Notes under the pieces: model-generated
Database searches by the model: none
Told to the model about the DNA's origin: nothing
Seen by the model: only the letters and a program-made list of their open reading frames with translations
Shown: piece by piece, positions 1-6,931 of the stretch
Position numbering within the stretch: the stretch's first letter is position 1
Layout of the letters: each line of letters opens with the position of its first letter
Source of the DNA: Clostridia bacterium
GTDB taxonomy: Bacteria; Bacillota; Clostridia; Lachnospirales; Lachnospiraceae
Direction: 5' to 3'
Assembly: GCA_029101305.1 (NCBI GenBank)
Contig: JAQXQS010000141.1
Location: forward strand, 1 to 34,150
Length of the DNA stretch: 34,150 nucleotides
Program-made: the position numbers and the translations under genes

Positions 1-131
1 AAGTGTGTAAGTTGTGTTTAAAAGCCCTGGACGGCTGAATTCGATGGAGCGCCGTGTGCGGTGAAAGTCGCATGCACGGTGTGGAGCGGGGGAAAATCCG
101 GAGATAACTTCAAAGGATTACCTATCGCTAT
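1..131 (+). mobile_element. 3' end of a group II intron (domains V and VI)
   Basis: A domain V-like hairpin lies at about 50-90: an AGC triad, then two arms around the central GTGAAAGTCGC segment typical of bacterial group II introns. A domain VI-like stem follows (AATCC at about 94-98 paired with GGATT at about 115-119), with an A just 3' of it that could be the branch point. The intron then ends in CTATCGCTAT near position 131. The 5' part of the intron and its reverse transcriptase gene lie outside the window, so class and activity cannot be judged. The exact 3' splice site is inferred from the usual AY terminus. Confidence 0.75.
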
Positions 132-189
132 CTGGCGCAAAATCTCAGGGCATGAAACACTTAATGTCTTCTATGTGAAAAGATTTTAA
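132..189 (+). pseudogene. C-terminal tail of an intron-interrupted gene (partial)
   Basis: Directly after the inferred intron end one frame stays open for 18 codons: WRKISGHETLNVFYVKRF, then TAA. The GHETLNV segment is loosely like the end of tyrosine recombinases (GH....T...Y), but this is too short for a firm call. Since the intron abuts it, the upstream exon would lie beyond the left edge. It could equally be non-coding flank. TnpV-like genes often sit near recombinase genes in Clostridial transposons, which fits but does not prove the reading. Confidence 0.3.
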
Positions 190-252
190 AGGAAAAACGC
201 ACATCCTACGCAGATAACATGACAATTTCATGAAAAGCGAAAGGAAATCATT

Positions 253-732
253 ATGAAAATCGAATACACAAAAGTGGGAGACTATTATTTACCGAATCTT
301 TACTATCCGGAGGAAACTAGACCGATTGGATTCTGGGGAATGCTTCGGAAGGAATATCTGAAAGAACATAAGCCTGGAACTTATACATATCTTCTTCTAA
401 CCGCCAGACTGGACAGCTATCTGGTAGATCTGAATGAACAGGCACAGGAATGCTTTGAGCTGATTGAAGCTCAAATGCAAAGTACGGAGGGAGTTACCGA
501 GGAACTGAGGAGACAGAATCCTATGGAATGGGTACGCCACTGCAACAATATCCGCAACCGGGCTGCTGAAATCATCGAACTGGTTTGGATGCCCGAATCT
601 GAACTGTACAAGGGAGAGAATTCATCTGGTAGCCATGCTTGCAACGGATGCAGAAATGAAAAAGAATCTTTACAAGGTATGCAGATTCCTCGCAAGAGAA
701 GAAATCGCATATCGGTATTCAATCATGTATGA
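253..732 (+). pseudogene. tnpV: TnpV-like transposon protein with disrupted 3' end
   Basis: The first 115 or so residues match the TnpV family carried by Clostridial Tn4451-type and related elements: a start MKIEYTKVGDYYLPNL, the RPIGFWGMLRKEYLKEHKP block, then GVTEELRRQNPMEWV and the AAEII helix. TnpV proteins usually stop soon after this helix. Here the frame runs on for about 40 residues of Ser/Asn/Arg-rich sequence unlike the family, which suggests a frameshift or recombination junction near 580-620. The ribosome binding site is GAAAGGAAA just upstream of the ATG. The biochemical role of TnpV is not well defined; it serves here as a marker of transposon remnants. Confidence 0.6.
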
Positions 733-799
733 AATGATTCGGAAAATGTTTTCGCCGGATGATACCTATCCACCGGAAGCATGTAAAGGAGTATATTGA
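635..799 (+). CDS. possible small ORF overlapping the tnpV 3' end
   Basis: In another frame an ATG at 635 opens 54 codons ending TGA at 797-799. The product is lysine- and arginine-rich with helical character (MLATDAEMKKNLYKVCRFLA, then a Tyr/Met-rich helix containing RKMFSPDD). Its amino acid composition is more protein-like than the overlapping tnpV extension, so this may be the true frame of a gene fused to the tnpV remnant. There is no clear ribosome binding site and I do not recognise the family. Confidence 0.25.
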   Translation: MLATDAEMKKNLYKVCRFLAREEIAYRYSIMYEMIRKMFSPDDTYPPEACKGVY

Positions 800-859
800 C
801 CCGTTTACGGGTGAGCCAGTAATCAAAAGCAACAAGAAAAAGTAAGTCCAAGGGACTTT

Positions 860-990
860 GCAAGTAACTGATGTTGCGGCTGGCGAGCCTTTCGATGAGT
901 CTTTAGACTCCAGCGCCGGAAACGAACCCTTATAGGGCGGAGAACAAACCACCGGCTTAGCCGGTGGTTATGATTATATATTTTTTTATT
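860..990 (+). mobile_element. hairpin-rich IS200/IS605-like right-end remnant
   Basis: No gene covers 800-1138. This part holds a run of stem-loops: GAGTC-TTTA-GACTC inside a larger GGCG/CGCC stem, a CCC/GGG hairpin in CCCTTATAGGG, and a strong terminal hairpin AACCACCGGC (947-956), loop TTA, GCCGGTGGTT (960-969), followed by an AT-rich tract with seven T. The order of structured RNA then terminal hairpin resembles the right end and omega-RNA region of TnpB-carrying elements. No tnpA or tnpB coding sequence is present, so this would be an orphan end. It could also serve as a simple terminator for the upstream remnants. Confidence 0.4.
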
Positions 991-1053
991 GCTTTTGGGA
1001 AAATCAGTCTATATAATTAATTTATCAGACTATTATAACGAAATGGTAAACGA

Positions 1054-1059
1054 TATAAT
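1054..1059 (+). promoter_or_regulatory. candidate -10 box of the mcrB operon
   Basis: A perfect TATAAT lies 80 bases before the mcrB start, but the -35 region 17 bases upstream (TATTAT) is poor, so an activator or another element may be needed. A partial palindrome AGTCT...AGACT (about 1005-1030) sits just upstream and could be an operator. The mcrB ribosome binding site is AAAGAGGAC before 1139. Confidence 0.4.
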
Positions 1060-1138
1060 CTGTGTGAAAATATAGTGTATAGAAAGTATCTGGAAAAATG
1101 CACAGATAAATAATACATAGAAAAAAGAGGACAATGAA

Positions 1139-3127
1139 ATGTACAGAGCAAACAGTTACCTCCCCTTGCTGGAATATGTAAATGGTGGCCAGGACCGGGC
1201 TACATTAATGGAAGACAAGGAGTTTGAAAAAAAGCTTAATAGTGCTTTTTTTAGAATTGTTGACGATATCAGAGATGAGTTTCCGGGGTTGGTTTATAAC
1301 AACCATAATGGATATAAGATAAATAAAGAAAACTTTGATCTCTGTTTGAAAGACGAAAACTATAAAAAGGATCCGAAAAGTATCTACCTTTATTTTGAAA
1401 AAGAACCAGGTATGGAAAGTGCCTGTATTTATGTATGCCTGAGTATTAATCCTACAGTTCTTGCACAGAAAGAAGAGTGCGATAAGTATTACAGGTTCCT
1501 GGATTGTGGAATTGACAGGGATTACTTGCGATATGTGATGCATTATAATATGGGACATAGAAAATGGAACGTTAAAAGATATCATGAAATAAATACAGAG
1601 GACATCACAGATAAAGAGCAGGCATACCAGTGGCTTGAAAGAGAAGGCCAGAATTGTAATATTGAATTATGTTATCTTGTAGTATTTGATAAGAAAAAAA
1701 AAGAAGAGGAAATTTCAAATGAAGTAAGAAAAGCTGTGAAAATGCTGCTTCCATATTATGAGTATGTACTTGGAATCAAAAGTCTGGAAGAGACGAGAGA
1801 GATAATTGCGATTAATGATGTGGAAGATAGTTTTTTTACTGAATCAGAGAATGTTCCGGAAAAAGAAATGGTTCCAGAAGGGGAAGAAAAGACTCTTGAA
1901 GAAGAGAACAATCTGAAGGAAAAAACCATTTCAAAATCAGAAGATCTGGAATCAGAAAATCCAGAATCAAAGGATTCCGAATCGGAAAAGCGATCATCCA
2001 GAGAAAGCCAGTTTGACCATAACCTTATTTTATACGGCCCGCCAGGAACTGGAAAAACCTATAAAACAGTCACTTATGCAGTTGCAATCTGCAATGGCGA
2101 GGATGTAAAAAAACTGGAAACCTATGGGTATGAGAATATTAAAAGTCGATATGACAGCTTGAAAAAAGAGAACAGAATCTGCTTTACAACCTTCCATCAG
2201 TCCTACAACTATGAAGATTTTGTAGAGGGAATCCGTCCGGTGCTGGATGAAGATCAGGCATCGGGAAAGAAGGATGACGATTCGGTTGCAGGGAATAGCT
2301 CCAGTCAGATTAAATATAAGATGGAAAAAGGCATTTTCCGTAAATTCTGTGAAGAATATGCCGCAAAACACAGAGAGAAAAATTTTGTTTTCATCATAGA
2401 TGAGCTGAACCGGGGGAATGTTTCCCAGATTTTTGGTGAGCTGATGACATTGATCGAGACCAGTAAAAGAGATACAGCCTCTGTGGTTCTTCCAGGTTCA
2501 AGAGTGGAATTTTCTGTTCCTTCCAACGTATATATTATCGGCACCATGAACACTGCAGACCGTTCCCTGGCGGCGCTTGACGCGGCATTCCGCAGACGTT
2601 TTTCTTTTAAAGAGATTATGCCAAGGCCGGAAACCTTACGGGAAATGAAAGCAGATAAGGTGGAATATGAAGATGAAAATGGGCAGACTGGTGTGATTGA
2701 TATAGTAGAAATGCTGAAGCTGATAAATAGGAGAATCGAATTTTTGTACGACAGGGATCACACTATCGGACACGCTTATTTCAATGAAATGTGTGGTGAA
2801 AAAGCCACAATGGAGAATCTGGAAAAAGCATTCCGAAATAAGATATTCCCTCTTTTGCAGGAGTATTTCTTTGACGATTATGCCAAAATACATATGATTC
2901 TTGGGGATAATGGCAAGCCTTCCAAGTATCAGTTTGTACAGAAAAAATATCTGAAAAAGAGTGGTACACCACAGGCAGATGAATATGAAAATCCATTCCT
3001 TGATGACTATGACAGATCTGGCTACACAGAAGATATTTATGAGCTTCCAGAAGTTTATTATGAGATAAACTGGGAAGCGTTTGGAAATCCAATTAGTTAT
3101 CGGCATATTTATGAAAAATATATTTAA
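1139..3127 (+). CDS. mcrB: McrB-type AAA+ GTPase of a modification-dependent restriction system
   Basis: McrB is the motor subunit of the McrBC type IV restriction enzyme; it binds modified DNA and uses GTP to translocate and activate the McrC nuclease. Residues 1 to about 220 look like the MrcB N-terminal DNA-recognition domain (DUF3578-like). A long Glu/Ser/Lys-rich linker follows at about 235-290. The AAA+ core has Walker A GPPGTGKT at 300-307, Walker B FIIDELNRG with Asp421, and the McrB signature MNTADRSL beginning at 470, which includes the guanine-specificity Asn/Asp, then AFRRRF. Length of 662 aa exceeds E. coli McrB, mainly through the N-terminal domain and linker. The ATG follows AAAGAGGAC. 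mcrC overlaps or directly abuts the 3' end, so they are translationally coupled. The modification recognised cannot be predicted. Confidence 0.93.
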   Translation: MYRANSYLPLLEYVNGGQDRATLMEDKEFEKKLNSAFFRIVDDIRDEFPGLVYNNHNGYKINKENFDLCLKDENYKKDPKSIYLYFEKEPGMESACIYVCLSINPTVLAQKEECDKYYRFLDCGIDRDYLRYVMHYNMGHRKWNVKRYHEINTEDITDKEQAYQWLEREGQNCNIELCYLVVFDKKKKEEEISNEVRKAVKMLLPYYEYVLGIKSLEETREIIAINDVEDSFFTESENVPEKEMVPEGEEKTLEEENNLKEKTISKSEDLESENPESKDSESEKRSSRESQFDHNLILYGPPGTGKTYKTVTYAVAICNGEDVKKLETYGYENIKSRYDSLKKENRICFTTFHQSYNYEDFVEGIRPVLDEDQASGKKDDDSVAGNSSSQIKYKMEKGIFRKFCEEYAAKHREKNFVFIIDELNRGNVSQIFGELMTLIETSKRDTASVVLPGSRVEFSVPSNVYIIGTMNTADRSLAALDAAFRRRFSFKEIMPRPETLREMKADKVEYEDENGQTGVIDIVEMLKLINRRIEFLYDRDHTIGHAYFNEMCGEKATMENLEKAFRNKIFPLLQEYFFDDYAKIHMILGDNGKPSKYQFVQKKYLKKSGTPQADEYENPFLDDYDRSGYTEDIYELPEVYYEINWEAFGNPISYRHIYEKYI

Positions 3128-3146
3128 CAAATCAGAAAGCATAGTT

Positions 3147-4460
3147 ATGGAAAAATTACTTGAAATAAGAGAGTATGATAAGATCACCTGTTCCGAAAGA
3201 TACCGGAATTCCGCTGCTTATAAATTTCTGGAACCAGAAGTTTATCAGGAATTATATGATTATGTAGAAAAAGTAACCAGAAACCAGAAAAAAGAGAAAT
3301 CTCCTTTTATGCTGATACACTGGGAAGCTGGTGTGGGGGAAGTAATAGAAGCCAGGAATTTTGTTGGTCTGGTTCAACTGGAAAGTGGAATGAAGATTCA
3401 GATTGTGCCCAAAATGGAATTGGCTCTAGAGGAAAATAAAAGCAGAAAAGTTCTTCTGAACATGCTTAAAGAGATGAAGGATTTCTCTGGCTGGAATCTG
3501 CCGGAAGCCAGAGTAATAAGCGGTTCAACCAATCTTTATGACATTTTTATAGATATGTACATCAGGGAAGCGAAGACGCTGGTGAAGAGGGGGATCCGTT
3601 CGGATTATGTTGAAAAAGAAGGAAATCTGACCAGTTACAAGGGAAAATTGCTTGTTGCAAGACAGATCCGGGAAAATATGGTCCATCAGGAACGGTTCTA
3701 TGTGCGTTACCAGGAATATAGCCAGAACAGAGCGGAAAACCGTATTATAAAAACCACATTAATGAAGCTGAAAAAAGCAACTTCCAATGGAAAACAAACG
3801 CAGGAAATCAAAAAGCTTTTGTCAGCTTTTGAGGAGATTTCGGTATCTTCTGATATCAAAAATGACTTTGCGAAAGTGAGGACAGACCGGAATTCCAAAG
3901 AATATGAACAGATCCTGAAATGGTCAAGAGTGTTTCTGGAAAATGAAAGCTTTGGCTGCTTTGCGGGAGAAGAAAAGGCGAGATCCCTGCTTTTTCCAAT
4001 GGAAGAACTGTATGAAAATTATGTTGCCTGCAGACTGAAAAAGCATCCGGAAAATACCTGGAAAGTGTCTGTTCAGGATGGAGGACATACCCTGTTTGAT
4101 ACACCTAAAATGTTTAAAATACGTCCGGATATTGTGCTCCGGAAAGATGGAAGATGTGTAATCCTGGACACGAAATGGAAATTGCTAGAGGGAAGCAGAT
4201 GGAATAATTACGGAATAAAAAGTGCAGATATGTACCAGATGTATGCCTATTCCAAACGCTATAAGGCACAGGATATCTGGCTGCTTTATCCACAGACAGA
4301 GTGGATGCGGAACCAGGAACCGGTACTGTATGATTCTGGAGAAAACGACGCAGGTTTTCCTACAAGAATCCATATATTCGGCGTGGATGTAACAGATATC
4401 AATGCCAGCCTGGCACGATTATTAGAAAAACTGGAAGTGGATGCTGGAAATGGCATATGA
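3147..4460 (+). CDS. mcrC: McrC-type nuclease subunit
   Basis: McrC supplies the endonuclease of McrBC and stimulates McrB GTP hydrolysis. The N-terminal part (REYDKITCSERY) matches the start of McrC proteins. The C-terminal third carries a PD-(D/E)xK nuclease core: Asp328 in IRPDIVL, then ILDTKWK with Asp341 and Lys343. I chose ATG 3147 because AGAAAG lies about 8 bases upstream and the product begins like known McrC proteins. ATG 3111, which overlaps mcrB by 17 bases, and TTG 3081 are also open. The product is 437 aa. The catalytic residues are intact, so the enzyme is expected to be active. Confidence 0.9.
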   Translation: MEKLLEIREYDKITCSERYRNSAAYKFLEPEVYQELYDYVEKVTRNQKKEKSPFMLIHWEAGVGEVIEARNFVGLVQLESGMKIQIVPKMELALEENKSRKVLLNMLKEMKDFSGWNLPEARVISGSTNLYDIFIDMYIREAKTLVKRGIRSDYVEKEGNLTSYKGKLLVARQIRENMVHQERFYVRYQEYSQNRAENRIIKTTLMKLKKATSNGKQTQEIKKLLSAFEEISVSSDIKNDFAKVRTDRNSKEYEQILKWSRVFLENESFGCFAGEEKARSLLFPMEELYENYVACRLKKHPENTWKVSVQDGGHTLFDTPKMFKIRPDIVLRKDGRCVILDTKWKLLEGSRWNNYGIKSADMYQMYAYSKRYKAQDIWLLYPQTEWMRNQEPVLYDSGENDAGFPTRIHIFGVDVTDINASLARLLEKLEVDAGNGI

Positions 4461-4500
4461 AAACAGAAAAAAATCAATAGAAAGAGAAGTAACCTAAAAA

Positions 4501-5721
4501 GTGCTGCCAGAAGAAAATAATACAGAAAATAGAAACACAAAAGATCGCAACACAGAAGATAATAACACAGAAAACAATAACAGGCAGGGAGCAAAAAGCA
4601 GCTCGTATATCGCTATATCAGAGAAGCTAAAAAGCTTCCGTCCAGGAGCAATAAAAACAGTAAAGCATTATCCAACAGGAATCCGGGAACTGGATAAAAA
4701 ACTGGGCGGCGGTCTGTATCCTGGGCTGATTTTTCTTGGTGCCCGGCCTGGTATGGGAAAAAGTACTCTTGCGCTTCAGATCGCTTCTGAGGTGGCAGCA
4801 GGAGGCACATCTGTGCTGTTTTATTCCCTGGAAATGCCTTCAATCCGAATAGAGTCCAAGATACTGAACCGGGCTGTCCATATGAAAGAACCAGATCTGG
4901 AAATCACATCAGACTGGCTCCTTCGGGCAGAGAATAAGGATAAGGAAGAAGAATGGGAATTTGTGGAAGAAGTGCAGGAAGAAGTTGGTCCCAGATATAA
5001 AAAATTATATGTAAAAGAACGGGAAAAGATTATTTTTTCAGCAGAAGATATCATTAAAGATGTGGAGAAATTTATAGATGAAACGAATGAAAAACCAGTG
5101 GTCTTTATAGATTATCTTCAGATTCTGTCAGCATGCAGCTCATCAAGAAACATGACAGAGAAGCAGAAAAATGATGAAAATATAAATGTTCTCAGCAGCC
5201 TTTCCAATAAGCATGATCTGGTTGTTTTTGTGATCAGTTCCTTAAACAGAGAAGCGTATAAAAATGCCCAGAAGCCCATGCAGATGGATTCCTTTAAGGA
5301 GACTGGAGGCATCGAATATTCTGCCAGTGTGATCCTGGGATTGCAGCTGAGAAATGTTCAGCTGGCAGGAATTGACCATGAAGGAGAAATGTCAAAGGCA
5401 GCAAGAAAACTGGAACTGGTTTTTCTGAAACAGCGCTATGGGGTAACTGGAAGCGGTGCAAATGTGTCTCTGGATTTTTATCCGGCATGGGATCTTTACA
5501 AAGAGTGCGATGCAGATAAGAGTTCAGATGATAGTGGGATTGATACAAAGCAGTCTGTTTCCGGGGAAGGGAAGCGCTTTATTAAAGCTGCAGAAATGCC
5601 GTTGGAAATGCCGTTAGAGGTGCGCGAAAAAACAGAAACAGGACAGAACGAATTCGTTCCGGAAGACGAATACAGTAGGGGCTTGTTTGAGAAATTTTTA
5701 AGTATGCCGGATGAAGAATAG
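4501..5721 (+). CDS. stand-alone DnaB-type RecA-fold ATPase/helicase domain protein
   Basis: The protein matches the C-terminal motor domain of the replicative helicase DnaB and lacks the DnaB N-terminal domain. Walker A is GARPGMGKST at 80-89, Walker B is VFIDYLQIL with Asp204, followed by the sensor-like VISSLNRE and an arginine-finger region LKQRYGVTG, equivalent to KHRNGPTG in DnaB. Residues 5-28 are an Asn/Thr/Glu repeat and the last 70 residues are acidic and low in complexity. The start is GTG 4501, since a stop codon lies two codons upstream and no other early start exists; the ribosome binding site (AAGAGAAG) is weak. It begins 40 bases after mcrC and probably shares its transcript. 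It could load or remodel DNA for the restriction complex, or be a replication helicase of the host element. Confidence 0.8.
   Translation: MLPEENNTENRNTKDRNTEDNNTENNNRQGAKSSSYIAISEKLKSFRPGAIKTVKHYPTGIRELDKKLGGGLYPGLIFLGARPGMGKSTLALQIASEVAAGGTSVLFYSLEMPSIRIESKILNRAVHMKEPDLEITSDWLLRAENKDKEEEWEFVEEVQEEVGPRYKKLYVKEREKIIFSAEDIIKDVEKFIDETNEKPVVFIDYLQILSACSSSRNMTEKQKNDENINVLSSLSNKHDLVVFVISSLNREAYKNAQKPMQMDSFKETGGIEYSASVILGLQLRNVQLAGIDHEGEMSKAARKLELVFLKQRYGVTGSGANVSLDFYPAWDLYKECDADKSSDDSGIDTKQSVSGEGKRFIKAAEMPLEMPLEVREKTETGQNEFVPEDEYSRGLFEKFLSMPDEE
4519..4578 (+). repeat. 15-bp coding tandem repeat (Asn-Thr-Glu-rich pentapeptide)
   Basis: Four consecutive five-codon units at the N-terminus of the DnaB-like protein encode NTENR, NTKDR, NTEDN and NTENN. 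The pattern is AACACAGAA plus two variable codons. Such units can change copy number by slippage and give a flexible polar leader ahead of the ATPase domain. Confidence 0.8.
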
Positions 5722-5735
5722 AAGGAGTAACTATT

Positions 5736-6707
5736 ATGTGGCTGCCTGCAAATACATACATTAATATATGCAAACTGGCACAGGAAATATTTAAAAATCA
5801 TTATAAAACAGGGTGCAGAAATACCATAGAGGTTGGAAGCCGCAACCGGCCGATGACCTGTACCTATCTTCTGGATATGCCGGAATCTGTAGCGCAAAAA
5901 GGCTTTACTTTTTATGACAGTGTGGTTCATGATGCCATTTATACACTGCAAAGATATGGGAAAGAACGGATCACGCTTACGGATATCCTGCGGATCATGG
6001 CATATGATGATAAACTGCGCCTTTTTTATCAGAAAGATACCCCGCAAAAAAGAGAACTGCGCCTGCGGGAAGCAGTGGAGAAGCTGATGAGTACAGGAAT
6101 TGCCATTGATTTCAGGGAAGAAGTGAAAAAAAGAAACCTTGTTGATTCAGAGGGGAAACTTATTTCCGGAATCCTGGCAGATAAAATGGTGCCTCTTGAA
6201 GCCGATGAAGATGGAAAAACATTCTGGTTTATTGAGGGGAAAAAGCTTCCGGTTTTTCAATATGCAGAGTACATAAAGCAGATTATCTGTGTGCCTGGGA
6301 CATTGATGACACCTGAAAAATATCCCTTTTCCAATACAGATGAAGTGATCCTTCTGAAACGGATCCTGATACAACGGCTGGAGATTATGGCTAACGAAAA
6401 GAATCATCTGAAGAGCCAGAAAATCCGGTATTATGGGGAAGGAAAAGAGGATGGAATCTTACCTTTGATCGGAATTAAAAAAGAAAATTTTGCCCAGGAA
6501 GAGGTGCATCAAAGAAAAACTTCCCGGGTCAGATATGAGAGCAGGGGATGGAAAAATAAGGTGCATGACCTCGATAAAAAAGTACAGATCATACTGGAAG
6601 CCTACAAAAAATGCGGCTATATCGAGGACTATGTACCTTTGAGAAATGGCCCGAGAGAACTGGTAAGAGGAGTTGAAATCCTCGGAGAAATACACCGGGC
6701 AAATTAA
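5736..6707 (+). CDS. replication-initiator-like winged-helix protein, fourth gene of the mcrBC operon
   Basis: No function can be assigned with certainty. The block at about 55-115 (GFTFYDSVVHDAIYTLQRYG, then ITLTDILRIM, then REAVEKLMSTGIAIDF) resembles the paired winged-helix layout of replication-initiator-like proteins of Clostridial plasmids and integrative elements. The later block with NTDEVILLKRILIQRLEIM and a basic region near 240-275 fits the same family from memory. The 323-aa product has no signal peptide or membrane segment. GAAGGAG overlaps the stop of the helicase gene and lies nine bases from the ATG, so coupling is clear. With the DnaB-like neighbour it forms an initiator plus helicase pair, which may be the replication module of a mobile element or an accessory of the McrBC system. 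Confidence 0.55.
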   Translation: MWLPANTYINICKLAQEIFKNHYKTGCRNTIEVGSRNRPMTCTYLLDMPESVAQKGFTFYDSVVHDAIYTLQRYGKERITLTDILRIMAYDDKLRLFYQKDTPQKRELRLREAVEKLMSTGIAIDFREEVKKRNLVDSEGKLISGILADKMVPLEADEDGKTFWFIEGKKLPVFQYAEYIKQIICVPGTLMTPEKYPFSNTDEVILLKRILIQRLEIMANEKNHLKSQKIRYYGEGKEDGILPLIGIKKENFAQEEVHQRKTSRVRYESRGWKNKVHDLDKKVQIILEAYKKCGYIEDYVPLRNGPRELVRGVEILGEIHRAN

Positions 6708-6779
6708 TTAACATCCAATGTTAAACATTTTGCAGATTGCATTAAATAACTCAGTACAGCTATTAAAATTAAAACACAT
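6708..6779 (-). CDS. possible 23-aa Cys-rich peptide
   Basis: On the minus strand an ATG at 6779 opens 23 codons beginning MCFNFNSCTELFNAICKMF and ending in Cys, with cysteines at 2, 8, 16 and 23. AAGGAGGTCC lies eight bases upstream, a near-perfect ribosome binding site, and a promoter-like pair sits further upstream (6827-6855). The stop codon abuts the end of the convergent initiator-like gene. No family is recognised. It may be a secreted or regulatory peptide, or a chance ORF behind a strong site. Confidence 0.4.
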   Translation of the reverse strand: MCFNFNSCTELFNAICKMFNIGC

Positions 6780-6785
6780 AGTTTG

Positions 6786-6864
6786 GACCTCCTTATTGTT
6801 TTATGTATCAGCTGATTACAAATAAGATTGTAATATATTTGTAACAATTAAACAATAGGAGGTC
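6786..6864. repeat. inverted repeat in the convergent intergenic region
   Basis: GACCTCCTTATTGTTT at 6786-6801 is matched by AAACAATAGGAGGTC at 6850-6864 in reverse complement, with one base inserted, around a 48-base AT-rich centre. Each arm places an AGGAGG-type site pointing outward. No T-run follows, so it is not a plain terminator. It sits at the junction between the accessory operon and the chromosomal dehydrogenase genes. Confidence 0.65.
6827..6855 (-). promoter_or_regulatory. candidate promoter for the small peptide
   Basis: Read on the minus strand there is TTGTTT (6855-6850), a 17-base spacer, then TACAAT (6832-6827). Transcription would begin near 6820, about 40 bases before the peptide ATG. 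The -35 box lies inside one arm of the inverted repeat at 6786-6864. Confidence 0.4.
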
Positions 6865-6931
6865 ACTGGGAGCTCTTCCAGATTCTGGAAATAGTGATTG
6901 TTCACTCTGTGCCGGTAACTGGAATGGGCGG

